A stretch of 24,225 nucleotides of DNA from JAGTVG01 sp964389805 (GCA_964389805.1 CAYMFU010000091.1:1-24225), one strand, 5' to 3'. Positions 8,410 through 17,256 are shown, numbered from the stretch's first letter. Numbers and translations: made by a program. The notes: generated by a model not told the origin, from the letters alone.

Positions 8410-10719
8410 ATGATCAAGCATATTTTTTTACTGAGCATAAGAAATTTTTTTAAAAACAAAATCTACTCAATAGCCATTATATTGAGCCTGGCACTTGGAT
8501 TTGCGATTTCAAATGTATTGATCGGTTTTACATTTCGAGAATTAAATACGGATTCTTATCATTCCAAAAAAGACAGAATATTTCGTTTGGTATGTGAGGA
8601 TCCTTTCGGCCGTCATGGAATGATGAGCTATATGAAATCCGGCCAATCTGAGTACCTGATAGACAACTATGCCGAAATTGAGGCAACAACTGTGATCAAT
8701 ACCTTAAGATACAAGGGGATATCAAAGGAAGGATCGCCGGATAGTTTTCATGACCTGACGATACTATTGGCTGATAGTTCATTCCTGAAAATATTTGATT
8801 TCGAGCTGTTAGAAGGCAACCAGGACTATTCTATCGGCCCAAATAAAATGATTTTAACGGAGGAAAGCTCCAGATTGGTATTCAATAGTTTTTCGCCATT
8901 TTCGAGATCCGTGGATATTTCTGTTGACTCTTCGAAATTTCCACTAGAAGTGTCCGGCATTGTAGGAAGATCACTTGAAAACAGCCATCTTGTATTTGAC
9001 GGGTTGGTTTATTATGGCGATTTTAAAGATAAACAGGCAGGTATAAATTATATCTTGTTAAATGAAGGTGCTGATGCAAAAGAATTTGAGGCAAAAGTAA
9101 ATAATGATCCATCAATGCCCAGTCTTCTTGGTCCTGGAAAAATCAATTATCATCTTCAGGCACTTAATGAAGTATATTTTGATGAAGGGAATACCCGAAG
9201 TTTTTCTAAAGCCAGAGGGAAACTTTTTCTCTGGATCAGCTGGGCTATTACGATCACTGTATTATCCCTTGCAGGATTTAATTTTCTGAATTTGTTCTTT
9301 AATGCCTTTCTGAAACGATGGAAGGAATTTGGTATGAAAAAAGTCTTAGGTGCAACTCTTTCTGTCTTCAGGTTAACAGCTGTTTTTGAGGTATCGGTCT
9401 ATATAATTATTTCTTTTTGTCTTTCTATGCTAATAACCTATACTTTATTGCCATGGTTCAATTCCATTATCGCAACTGATCTGACTTTGAATTATTTCTC
9501 TGATTTACGCATCGTTCTTCTCTCCGGGCTGATAATTTTGATCATAGCCATCTTGGTTATATTAAAGCTATCCAATTATATGTTTAAGATCAGCCCGGTA
9601 AGTATATTCAATCAGAAATCTCCTTTAAGAAGCGGATTTAACCGTTATATGCTAGGATTTCAATTTGTAATATCTATCATGTTGCTGGTTTGCTCTATTA
9701 CTATTATACGACAGACGAGTTTCATTCAGAAAAAACCCTTGGGATTTAACCGGAACATTTTGGAAGTCAGGGCTCCCAGAGGAACTGATTGGAGCCAGAT
9801 GGATGTTCTTCAGAATTACGTTAATACGATTCCGGGAATTATTAAAAGTTCTTTGGGGAGTGGCAATCCAATTTCCGATAATATGATTCTCAGATATGAC
9901 CTGGAGAATGAAGAATTCTACACGCCCTATCTCTTTATCGGGGATGAGAATTATCTGGAAACATTAGGGATCGAACTCATATCAGGTGAGATTCCATCCA
10001 TAGAAAATTCTAAGGCAAAATTGATTAATGAAGCATTTGTAAAATATTTCGAATTTCAGGAACCCATTGGAAAAATAATACCAGGCACGAAAGATGAATA
10101 TATCTCGGGAGTGGTCAAAGATTTTAATATATCATCCTTAGAACAGGATATTCCACCGTCTATAATATCAGTAAAAAGTTTTTCCAGTACCTTATTGGCA
10201 AGGATTGATTTTGCAAAAACAGGTAGCATTCTGCCTGAATTTGAGAAATACTGGAAATTGGTTTATCCTTCCTATCCATTTAAATACTTACTAATGGACG
10301 ATGAGCTTGTGAGGAAGCACAAAAATGACCTTGTTTTGAGTAAGATCATTTTCGCTTCAGCAATTATAAGTATTCTGATAACCTGTTTTGGACTCTTTGC
10401 ATTATCCTGGGGTACTGCACAGGAACGTTCCAAAGAGATCGGGATACGAAAAGTGGCTGGTGCCACAAGCATCAATATCCTGAAATTATTACTTATAAGT
10501 TATTTGAAGATCATAGGTGTTTCGTTGATTTTAGGTATTCCAATTTCTATATATTTAATGAATAGCTGGCTTGAAAAGTTTGTGTTCAGGGTTAATATTG
10601 GAGTGATCTCCCCAGGGCTTGCATCCATATTGCTTTTGCTCATAGCTCTTCTTGCTGTAGGATACCATACTCTAAGATCAAGCATTCAAAGTCCAATTGA
10701 AATTCTTAAGTACGAGTAA
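8410..10719 (+). CDS. MacB/FtsX-type ABC transporter permease, orphan
   Basis: A 769-residue membrane protein with the duplicated layout common in Bacteroidota. An N-terminal membrane helix (about 18-40) is followed by a periplasmic MacB_PCD-like domain and three helices of an FtsX domain (about 275-395). A second helix (about 420-440) precedes another periplasmic domain, and three closing helices lie at about 645-760. It ends in QSPIEILKYE, a variant of the usual closing motif (P-x-x-x-L-x-x-E). The segments after the first helix of each FtsX domain (MKKVLGAT and GIRKVAGAT) are the cytoplasmic coupling motifs that contact an ATPase. No ATP-binding subunit is encoded nearby, so it must borrow one encoded elsewhere. 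The substrate is unknown; relatives handle lipoproteins, peptides or lipids. It starts 61 bp after trmH and converges on the next gene. Confidence 0.9.
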   Translation: MIKHIFLLSIRNFFKNKIYSIAIILSLALGFAISNVLIGFTFRELNTDSYHSKKDRIFRLVCEDPFGRHGMMSYMKSGQSEYLIDNYAEIEATTVINTLRYKGISKEGSPDSFHDLTILLADSSFLKIFDFELLEGNQDYSIGPNKMILTEESSRLVFNSFSPFSRSVDISVDSSKFPLEVSGIVGRSLENSHLVFDGLVYYGDFKDKQAGINYILLNEGADAKEFEAKVNNDPSMPSLLGPGKINYHLQALNEVYFDEGNTRSFSKARGKLFLWISWAITITVLSLAGFNFLNLFFNAFLKRWKEFGMKKVLGATLSVFRLTAVFEVSVYIIISFCLSMLITYTLLPWFNSIIATDLTLNYFSDLRIVLLSGLIILIIAILVILKLSNYMFKISPVSIFNQKSPLRSGFNRYMLGFQFVISIMLLVCSITIIRQTSFIQKKPLGFNRNILEVRAPRGTDWSQMDVLQNYVNTIPGIIKSSLGSGNPISDNMILRYDLENEEFYTPYLFIGDENYLETLGIELISGEIPSIENSKAKLINEAFVKYFEFQEPIGKIIPGTKDEYISGVVKDFNISSLEQDIPPSIISVKSFSSTLLARIDFAKTGSILPEFEKYWKLVYPSYPFKYLLMDDELVRKHKNDLVLSKIIFASAIISILITCFGLFALSWGTAQERSKEIGIRKVAGATSINILKLLLISYLKIIGVSLILGIPISIYLMNSWLEKFVFRVNIGVISPGLASILLLLIALLAVGYHTLRSSIQSPIEILKYE

Positions 10720-10820
10720 ATTGATCAAAGGGATAAATATTAGAATGATTATACCGATACTATTAATAACAGGATTATGGGACTGTATAAACAAGGGGAT
10801 AATTACTCAAAAACGGATAA

Positions 10821-11912
10821 TTAATAATTTTCTTCAATATAATCTCTCACGATCTTTACCTTTTCAGGTGACTTCTCAAGGGCTTCCCATGACCAGAAAA
10901 CAACTCCATCAGATGGGGGCTGTAAAGATTCAACCAGCGCAGTTCTAAATTCTGTTTCACTAATTGATGTCTCAAGATATGCTTTGCTAACCTGGATACT
11001 GGGCAAGATCTTTTCATCTGGGGCTTGAAGAGCAATATCGTTCACCACTTCGTGTACCCAATCTGGTGACTGGATCACCATATGATGATAACACATAGGC
11101 GAAATATAATCCACAAAAGGGGCTATAAGCTTCAGGTCCTGCCCTGCAATTGATCTTATACCTCCTTCAAAATCATTGGACTTCCAGGGAACGGCATGGA
11201 AGTTTATCTTAATCTCCGGATCAACAGATCTAAGGGCATCTACCATCTCTCCAACATATCCCCCGATGGTATTACATTTAAATTCCACCCATTCCTTTTC
11301 ATATTGGAGTAAAACAAAATCGGCCTTCTCCTTTACGCTATAACATGTATCAGGGAGGGATACCTGATATTCAGCCAGGAATTTTACAAGGCAATCTTCA
11401 TCGAAACACGTTTGAGGAAAATTATTATATATCTGGTCAGGGAATACCTTTTCCCAGTAGACGAAGTATCTTATAAAATCCAAACTGATCCCATCTGGTT
11501 GAATCTCAGCAGCCAGATTTTTAAGATATTGGATATGTGATGAACGGTATTGCGTTTTATTCGGACAAATAAATCTAACCCAATCATCAACAGCCCTTTC
11601 ACCTTCCCGGGTTATTGAATACAAACTCGAATCGTTTTCAAGCACCTCGGAATTATAAAAAGTTGGAACGATTAAAAACACACTTATGGAATGATTGCGG
11701 GCCAGTGACATAAAATTATCCTTTCCGGCCAGATCAGGACTGGCTAATATTAAATTAATACCGATCCGCTCCCAATCAGAAAATAGATCTCCTAAATCTC
11801 CACTATGCTCATAGATCTTGACCCCAATAATTGGATATTTACTTTTCAAATTTTGACAAGAACTGATGACAAAAATGAAAAAAATTGGCCCATATATTAA
11901 AAATCTTCTCAT
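10821..11912 (-). CDS. Putative glycoside hydrolase-like lipoprotein (GHL/DUF4015-like TIM barrel)
   Basis: A 363-residue protein with a signal peptide and lipobox (VISSC, Cys19). The body reads as a beta/alpha barrel: GVKIYEHSGDLGDLFSDWERIGIN near the start, IQPDGISLDFIRYFVYWEKV in the middle, INFHAVPWKSNDF, then VDYISPMCYHHM and GVVFWSWEAL near the end. The phrases PDGISLDFIRY and YISPMCY are hallmarks of GHL/DUF4015-type putative glycosidases; the Asp of LDF and acidic residues on later strands are candidate catalytic groups. A cysteine pair (CFDEDCL) follows the barrel centre. The substrate is unknown. It is the last gene of a four-gene minus-strand cluster, 50 bp after the VAT1-like oxidoreductase, and faces the ABC permease gene tail to tail. 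Family-level confidence is moderate. Confidence 0.7.
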   Translation of the reverse strand: MRRFLIYGPIFFIFVISSCQNLKSKYPIIGVKIYEHSGDLGDLFSDWERIGINLILASPDLAGKDNFMSLARNHSISVFLIVPTFYNSEVLENDSSLYSITREGERAVDDWVRFICPNKTQYRSSHIQYLKNLAAEIQPDGISLDFIRYFVYWEKVFPDQIYNNFPQTCFDEDCLVKFLAEYQVSLPDTCYSVKEKADFVLLQYEKEWVEFKCNTIGGYVGEMVDALRSVDPEIKINFHAVPWKSNDFEGGIRSIAGQDLKLIAPFVDYISPMCYHHMVIQSPDWVHEVVNDIALQAPDEKILPSIQVSKAYLETSISETEFRTALVESLQPPSDGVVFWSWEALEKSPEKVKIVRDYIEENY

Positions 11913-11962
11913 AATATGAGAACTTTATTCAATTTACGAAAAAAAGAAATAAATAAAATACC

Positions 11963-12991
11963 CTAGACCTGGATTATGACTTTTCCCACCGTATTTCCAG
12001 TCTGGAAAAATCTAACCGCTTTGATTAACTCATTAAAAGAATAGGTCTCCCCAATATGTGGTTTCCCTATATCCAGTTCTGTGAGTTCGGAAAGATAGTG
12101 GTTAAAATAGTGTTTCTTGTCATAAAGATGGATTAGGTTAAAAGCCATAACGGATTTATTCCATTCAATCATCCGTGTCGGATCCAGCCTGGGTCGCTTC
12201 CAATATTGCCTGATCAACTTTAGATAATTTGGTTTTTTACCCGGGCTGGCATAGTTTGCTGATCCGTAAACCACCATTCTGCCTTCTGGTGCCAGCAATC
12301 TGAAACCATCCTTGAATATCTGACCTCCAATACACTCTAAAACGATATTCAATTCTTTATCTCCCAATTTCCTGCGTAGGTCTTCCCTGAAATTATCTGA
12401 ACGGATAATATAATCATCATATCCTTCCTTATTTAACAGATCCACCTTTCGGTCAGAACCGATACTACCGATTGTATAAGCTTTATATTTTTTTGCGATC
12501 CGGTTAGCCAGAATTCCAACACCACCGGCTGCTGAATGGATCAGTACTGTATTTCCTTCTTTTATATCTCCCAAAACCACCAGGGCATAATATGCGGTGA
12601 ATGCCTGAATAATAAATGCCGCACCTTCATCATAATTCCATCCATCAGGAAGGTGGGACACATAATTTTCATCGATATTCAAATGATCAGAATACCCTCC
12701 AAACCGGGTAACACCCATAACTTCATCTCCCGGTTTGAAGTTCTTTACCTTTTCTCCCACGGAAACCACATCACCGGAATATTCAAGACCAGGGATAAAT
12801 GATCCTTTGGGTGTGGCACTGTATAATCCGAATATGGCAAAAATATCCGCAAAATTAAGTCCAATGGATCTTACTTTAACACAGATCTCTTCTCCGACAG
12901 GCGGTTCCAGGGATTCTTCCACCAATTGTAAACGATCCATATTCCCTGCTTTGGGAGCTATTTTATACGCTCTCCGGGTTATTTTATCCAT
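11963..12991 (-). CDS. Zinc-free medium-chain oxidoreductase, VAT1/quinone-reductase-like
   Basis: A 342-residue MDR-superfamily protein. The N-terminal GroES-like domain contains NFADIFAIFGLY and GLEYSGDVVSVG; the nucleotide-binding domain has HSAAGGVGILA (residues 152-162). The catalytic and structural zinc ligands of alcohol dehydrogenases are absent, as in NADPH:quinone reductases. A segment after the Rossmann fold (SANYASPGKKPNYLKLIRQY, then MIEWNKSVMAFNLIHLYDK) is characteristic of the VAT1 branch. The expected activity is NAD(P)H-dependent reduction of a quinone, enone or similar carbonyl compound in the cytoplasm; the substrate is unknown. It lies 47 bp after the TPR lipoprotein gene and 50 bp before the glycosidase-like gene on the same strand, so cotranscription is likely. 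Confidence 0.88.
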   Translation of the reverse strand: MDKITRRAYKIAPKAGNMDRLQLVEESLEPPVGEEICVKVRSIGLNFADIFAIFGLYSATPKGSFIPGLEYSGDVVSVGEKVKNFKPGDEVMGVTRFGGYSDHLNIDENYVSHLPDGWNYDEGAAFIIQAFTAYYALVVLGDIKEGNTVLIHSAAGGVGILANRIAKKYKAYTIGSIGSDRKVDLLNKEGYDDYIIRSDNFREDLRRKLGDKELNIVLECIGGQIFKDGFRLLAPEGRMVVYGSANYASPGKKPNYLKLIRQYWKRPRLDPTRMIEWNKSVMAFNLIHLYDKKHYFNHYLSELTELDIGKPHIGETYSFNELIKAVRFFQTGNTVGKVIIQV

Positions 12992-13038
12992 AGTTAATTT
13001 AAATTCAAAATTTCTAAATTAGTCCAAAAAACTGATAA

Positions 13039-14103
13039 TCAAAACTGAATGCCTGAGCAGTATCTTTGAAAGGCCTCTTTACATTGCTGGTCGCCGGATG
13101 TGGTTCCGGCGTTGAATAACTGGCAGGCTTTACGGATATTTCCTAATTCTATATAGGTTAAGCCAAGGTAAAGATCTATCGATTCCAGATTCATGTCCAT
13201 CTCTTTTGCCTTGCTCAACAGTCTAAGTGCATCTTCATAATTATTTATTTTATAATAATATATTCCTTTGTTCCGGTAAGACCAGGAATTGTAGGGATCT
13301 ATCTGTATACTGGTATTTATGTCCCCCAGGGCGCTTTCAAACTCGCCCATTTCCAAATTTATATAACCCCTGTTATTCAGGAAATAGGGATTGTCAGGTG
13401 CCAGTGATAAGGCGTATTCAATATAATCCATAGCCAGATCAGGCCTCTGTTTTTTGATTTCAAGCAGGGCAAGTCCGCTATACGCCTCTGGAATCTCTGA
13501 ATTTAACATCAAGGCCTCTTCCAGCATTTCCCGGCATGAATTGAAATCTTTTATAGAATAATAGACGGTAGAAAGATTTACCAGGATCTCCGGATTTTCA
13601 GGTTCAAGTTCCATGGCTGTATAAAAATTTGCGATAGATGTATCATATTGGCCAAGGTAATAATAACATAATCCTTTCCTGAAGTAAACTTCTGAAGTAT
13701 CAGGAAATACTTCCGCCACAACATTCAAGTCATTTAAAGCCATTTTATATTCCATTGAATGCATAAACGCCTTTGCCCTGTTAAAGTAAGCCTCATTCAT
13801 TTCCGGCTCAGCTATAATGGCATTATTATAAGCTGCTATCGCTTCTGAATATTGACCTAATTCAAAATGAGCTATTCCCTTATTGTTCCACCCTGAGGCA
13901 AACTGAGGATCGATCTGAACAGCTACATCATAATTCTTTATGGCATTATTAAAATCTCTTTTGTCAAGAAATTCGTTCGCCCTGACATGGAATTTATTCC
14001 TTTTCTTTTCCGACAAATTACAGGAGACCAATATCAGAAGAAATAGTAAAATGATAACAACCTGGAACAGGCGTAAAATAGAACTCCTTAATTCAAATAA
14101 CAT
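13039..14103 (-). CDS. TPR-repeat lipoprotein
   Basis: A 354-residue protein with a hydrophobic signal and lipobox (LVSC, Cys28), then about nine tetratricopeptide repeats of 34 residues filling residues 38-340. Clear examples begin at ASGWNNKGIAHFELGQYSEA, SEVYFRKGLCYYYLGQYDTS and SWSYRNKGIYYYKINNYEDA. The C-terminal tail has cysteines (ACQLF, QQCKEAF, RYC) that could form a disulfide in the periplasm. Such proteins are scaffolds for protein contacts; no enzymatic role is visible. The gene starts 5 bp after the stop of the MATE transporter gene, which is strong evidence for cotranscription. Confidence 0.9.
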   Translation of the reverse strand: MLFELRSSILRLFQVVIILLFLLILVSCNLSEKKRNKFHVRANEFLDKRDFNNAIKNYDVAVQIDPQFASGWNNKGIAHFELGQYSEAIAAYNNAIIAEPEMNEAYFNRAKAFMHSMEYKMALNDLNVVAEVFPDTSEVYFRKGLCYYYLGQYDTSIANFYTAMELEPENPEILVNLSTVYYSIKDFNSCREMLEEALMLNSEIPEAYSGLALLEIKKQRPDLAMDYIEYALSLAPDNPYFLNNRGYINLEMGEFESALGDINTSIQIDPYNSWSYRNKGIYYYKINNYEDALRLLSKAKEMDMNLESIDLYLGLTYIELGNIRKACQLFNAGTTSGDQQCKEAFQRYCSGIQF

Positions 14104-14108
14104 ATACT

Positions 14109-15521
14109 CTATACTTTAACCAGTTTCCATTTACCTTTTCGAAATATAAGTACAATAACGATTGCCAGGAAGATTTCGGCAGCCAATATCGCAATATATA
14201 TCCCTTTTATTTCAAAGGCTGTATACATCGCCAATAAATAGGCCAATGGGATCTGTAACATCCAGTAACTGAAGAAATTCACAATGGTTGGTGTTCTGGT
14301 ATCCCCTGCGCCATTAAATGCCTGACTTACTACCATCCCATAGGCAAAGAATACATACCCAACGCAAATATATCTGAGTGCGATCACTCCATAATTCAGG
14401 ACTTCTCCCTTGGCATTGAAAATGCCAACAAGAAAATCAGCAAAAACAAAAAATACGATCGAGACGACAAACAGGAATATCATATTATAAAAAGCGCATT
14501 TCCATACCGATTTTTCGGCCCTTTCAGGCTGGCTTGCCCCCAGATTCTGCCCCACCAGAGTAGCGGCTGCATTTGAGATCCCCCAGGAGGGCAATATGGT
14601 AAATATTATTATCCTGATCGAAATGGTATATCCGGCAACAGCATCACTGCCGAAATAAGATATGATCCTGACCAGGAATATCCAACTGGCTGTACTAATC
14701 AGGTATTGCCCCATTCCTCCCAGGGATACCTTGATCAAGCGCTGCATGATCTTAAATCTGAAGACCATATTAGCCTTGATCAATTTAATAACGCTTTTGC
14801 CATTAAACAATATATACAGTTGGTACCCTACACCCACACTTCTACCTATGGTCGTTGCTATGGCCGCTCCCTGGACTCCAAGTCCGTCCCATGATCCTAT
14901 TCCAAAGATGAACAGGGGATCCAGTATAAGATTCAGCCCATTGGAGATCCACAATGCTCTCATGGCAATTGAAGCATCCCCGGCTCCTCTGAATACAGCA
15001 TTTAAAATAAACAGGAGCATAATGGTCACATTCCCCCCTATCAGAACCTGGGTATATCCATAACCCTGGCTTATCAGTTCATCAGAAGCCCCCATTAAAT
15101 GCAGAAGGTCCTTAGCAAAAATAAATCCAATAACTCCTATAATAAAAGCGAGAAATACACCAATAAGAATTGATTGAAAGGCCACATCAGAAGCATCCTT
15201 ATACTTTTTCTCTCCCACCCTTCTGGACACCATGGCTGTAACTCCCATGCTTAAACCCACACAAATAGAATATACGATCATTATGATGGCTTCAGTGAGT
15301 CCAACTGTGGCAATGGCATCTACACCAAGTTTGCCAACAAAAAAGACATCGACAACGGCAAAAAGCGATTCCATCATCATTTCCAATATCATTGGAACCG
15401 ATAACATGAATATGGCCCTTTCAATACTGCCACTCACAAAATCCTTTTCCAATCCCAGGACAGCAATTCTGAAATTTGATGCGAAACGCTTTATTTTATT
15501 ATTTGAGGATATTTTATTCAT
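14109..15521 (-). CDS. MATE family multidrug/metabolite efflux transporter
   Basis: A 470-residue polytopic protein with two homologous MatE halves. The first half begins at SIERAIFMLSVPMILEMMMESLFAVVDVFFVGKLG, a typical opening for the NorM/DinF-like group, followed by AMVSRRVGEKKYKDA. The second half carries SWGISNAAATLVGQNLGA and FNGAGDTRTPTIVNFFSYW, both strongly conserved in the family. Twelve membrane helices are expected. It exports cationic compounds or metabolites using a Na+ or H+ gradient; the substrate cannot be deduced. It is the first gene of the minus-strand cluster, preceded by 298 bp of non-coding DNA with several dyads. Confidence 0.94.
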   Translation of the reverse strand: MNKISSNNKIKRFASNFRIAVLGLEKDFVSGSIERAIFMLSVPMILEMMMESLFAVVDVFFVGKLGVDAIATVGLTEAIIMIVYSICVGLSMGVTAMVSRRVGEKKYKDASDVAFQSILIGVFLAFIIGVIGFIFAKDLLHLMGASDELISQGYGYTQVLIGGNVTIMLLFILNAVFRGAGDASIAMRALWISNGLNLILDPLFIFGIGSWDGLGVQGAAIATTIGRSVGVGYQLYILFNGKSVIKLIKANMVFRFKIMQRLIKVSLGGMGQYLISTASWIFLVRIISYFGSDAVAGYTISIRIIIFTILPSWGISNAAATLVGQNLGASQPERAEKSVWKCAFYNMIFLFVVSIVFFVFADFLVGIFNAKGEVLNYGVIALRYICVGYVFFAYGMVVSQAFNGAGDTRTPTIVNFFSYWMLQIPLAYLLAMYTAFEIKGIYIAILAAEIFLAIVIVLIFRKGKWKLVKV

Positions 15522-15819
15522 ATGACTTACAATTATAAGATTTTGAAAAAAAACCGAAAAAAGGCAGGGCCGGGATCAAAACCTTATCCCGTCGCAATTA
15601 TTGATAAAAGGCTGTAAGAATTAACATATGAATCGTTTTTTCTAAATGAAGGATCAAAGTTGGGATAATCATATTGCTTTTCAAAGCAATATTTTAAAAA
15701 TATATCTTGCTGGCTGGCTCATTCCTGAAAGCTGAGGTATTTGGGATATGAAAAAGAGGGCCTTTAGTCCGAAAAAGAAGGTCCCTGCATCCGGAAACAG
15801 AGAAAAGGACCCGATAAAC
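15522..15819. other. 298-bp intergenic region with dyads, between trxB and the MATE cluster
   Basis: Both flanking genes are on the minus strand, so this holds the end of the trxB transcript and the start of the MATE transcript. It contains the perfect palindrome at 15671-15692. A second hairpin, CGGGAT/ATCCCG (15571-15576 and 15586-15591), lies about 50 bp upstream of the MATE ATG and is followed on the minus strand, after 10 nt, by two T-runs. Near 15750-15805 there are imperfect GGTCC/GGACC and AGGG/CCCT pairings with T-runs that could end trxB transcription. No coding frame is convincing. Confidence 0.4.
15671..15692. repeat. Perfect 10-2-10 palindrome upstream of the MATE cluster
   Basis: ATATTGCTTT, the spacer TC, then AAAGCAATAT. 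The two-base spacer is too short for a good RNA loop, so a dimeric regulator site is more likely than a terminator. It lies 150 bp upstream of the MATE start. Confidence 0.5.
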
Positions 15820-16767
15820 CTAAATTATAACCAGATCTTTTTTCTTCTGATGAATATAATCTGCAGCGCTTAACGCAGCTATCGTCCCATCTGATACTGC
15901 TGTGGTCACCTGTCGTATCTTTTTCGGGATACAATCCCCAGCAGCATATACACCTGGTATATTCGTTTGAAGTTCTTCAGAAACCTTAATTTCACCCCAC
16001 GTATTCAGGGCAATTTTTCCTTTTAAAAATTCTGTATTGGGGGTATATCCAATGAAAATGAAAACTCCATCGATCTCTCGTTCTTCTGAAATCCCGCTTA
16101 CAGTATTTTCTAACTTTACACCACTTAATCGATCCTCCCCGATAAATTCCGTAATCTTTGAATTTAATACAAAGTCTATCTTTTCGTTTTGTTCCACCTC
16201 CGCTATAGCATGCGGGAAGGCCTGAAAATGGTCTAACTGATGAACGATAGTTACTTTACTGGCATATTTGGTTAAAGATACAGCTTCTTCCAAAGCTGAA
16301 TTACCTCCACCAACTACTATAATGTTCTTGTCCTGGAAAAAATCACCATCGCAGGTAGCGCAATAAGATATGCCTTTCCCCTTTAATTCCACTTCTCCTG
16401 GAACTCCAAGGGTTCTTGATTTCCCGCCAGGCGATAGAATTATAGCTTCGGCCGAATACAGATCTTTCCCATTTACTTCAACCTGCCTGTTTTCTCCATT
16501 TAAACTTAATCCCGTAATTCGAACATTCGACTTAATGGTACATCCAAAATTCCGTGCCTGTTTGGCCATTATGCTGCCTAGCATATACCCACTAGTCGAT
16601 TCAATACCCGGATAGTTTGAAATTTCGTGCGTCAATACCAATTGTCCGCCAGCTGTCCCTTCATTCAAGATCAGGGTTTTCAACTTTGCCCTGGATCCAT
16701 ATATTCCAGCGGTTAAACCAGCCGGTCCTCCTCCGATTATAATCAGATCAAAATGATTGCTTTCCAT
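15820..16767 (-). CDS. trxB: Thioredoxin reductase-like flavoprotein lacking the NADPH-phosphate arginines
   Basis: A 315-residue low-molecular-weight thioredoxin reductase fold. The FAD motif GGGPAGLTAG begins at residue 12, the redox-active CATC is Cys136-Cys139 in SYCATCDGDFF, the second dinucleotide motif GGGNSALEEA starts at about 153, and the C-terminal FAD motif is GVYAAGDC. Family members pass electrons from NADPH through FAD and the CxxC pair to thioredoxin. Here the segment that normally reads HRRxxxRA and binds the 2'-phosphate of NADPH is HQLDHFQA (residues 176-183), so all three arginines are missing. The electron donor may therefore be NADH or a non-nicotinamide carrier. A thioredoxin-fold gene lies upstream on the same strand, 132 bp away. 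The fold assignment is sure; the use of NADPH is doubtful. Confidence 0.9.
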   Translation of the reverse strand: MESNHFDLIIIGGGPAGLTAGIYGSRAKLKTLILNEGTAGGQLVLTHEISNYPGIESTSGYMLGSIMAKQARNFGCTIKSNVRITGLSLNGENRQVEVNGKDLYSAEAIILSPGGKSRTLGVPGEVELKGKGISYCATCDGDFFQDKNIIVVGGGNSALEEAVSLTKYASKVTIVHQLDHFQAFPHAIAEVEQNEKIDFVLNSKITEFIGEDRLSGVKLENTVSGISEEREIDGVFIFIGYTPNTEFLKGKIALNTWGEIKVSEELQTNIPGVYAAGDCIPKKIRQVTTAVSDGTIAALSAADYIHQKKKDLVII

Positions 16768-16899
16768 AGTTCAAAAATGGGTAGAAGTTTAAGAAAATTG
16801 GTTGCACGCAAGGAATAAAAGCTTTTTATTGATTAAGAAATCCTAAATGTCAGCCCCAATCTCTTGCGTGAACCAAAATCTGGAACATAAAAACAACTC

Positions 16900-17256
16900 C
16901 TAGTTTTCTACAATTACGCTAAATTTCTCATCAAGAACCTCACGGATTTGATCCATGGCCTGGATGCTGCTTGTTGCTTTTACGACTTTTCCGTTTTTGT
17001 AATAAACTGTAAATGGAAGCCCCATAAAATTAGCACATTCCGGTGCATTCCTAATAACATGCGATTCCGGATTATCGAATTCCATATCAGCGAATTCAAC
17101 ATGCTCATACTCTCCTTCAAGGTCTTCCATTATTCCATAAACTGGTACGCACATCGGACCCATTCTACCGCAACATATCATTACGTTTTCGTTCTGCTCG
17201 ATAAACTGCTTGTGTTCATCGGCCGTCATTATATGTGTTAAATTTGTCTGTAACAT
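16900..17256 (-). CDS. Atypical thioredoxin-fold protein, probable partner of the adjacent reductase
   Basis: A 118-residue protein about the length of thioredoxin. The C-terminal half is recognisably thioredoxin: a central strand VEFADMEFDN, the cis-proline loop GLPFTVYYKNGKVV (Pro81) and a closing amphipathic helix. The active-site region is unusual. Instead of WCGPC it has CCGRMGPMC (Cys28, Cys29, Cys36), so the GP dipeptide is kept but the reactive cysteines are separated differently. A fourth cysteine, Cys74, precedes the cis-proline loop. Translation can start at 17256 or at an internal ATG (Met10); the first is kept because the promoter is well placed for it. It is transcribed toward the trxB-like gene, so a dedicated reductant-acceptor pair is inferred. 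It is divergent from the Gfo/Idh oxidoreductase. Confidence 0.8.
   Translation of the reverse strand: MLQTNLTHIMTADEHKQFIEQNENVMICCGRMGPMCVPVYGIMEDLEGEYEHVEFADMEFDNPESHVIRNAPECANFMGLPFTVYYKNGKVVKATSSIQAMDQIREVLDEKFSVIVEN

Noticed and set aside
8410..10719. The permease as part of a complete ABC exporter locus
   Set aside because: No ATP-binding subunit or membrane-fusion protein is encoded on either side, so it is called an orphan permease.
10697..10948. A plus-strand open frame bridging the ABC permease end and the glycosidase-like gene
   Set aside because: It overlaps both supported genes, mostly antisense to the second, and has no family features.
14662..15063. A plus-strand open frame of 133 codons opposite the MATE gene
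   Set aside because: Antisense to a clear membrane transporter, with shadow-like composition and no domain.
16805..16870. CACGCAAG and CTTGCGTG inverted repeat between the thioredoxin-like gene and trxB
   Set aside because: Only 8 bp (10 with a bulge) across a 50-bp spacer, with no T-run and no start codon involved; not strong enough for a specific claim.
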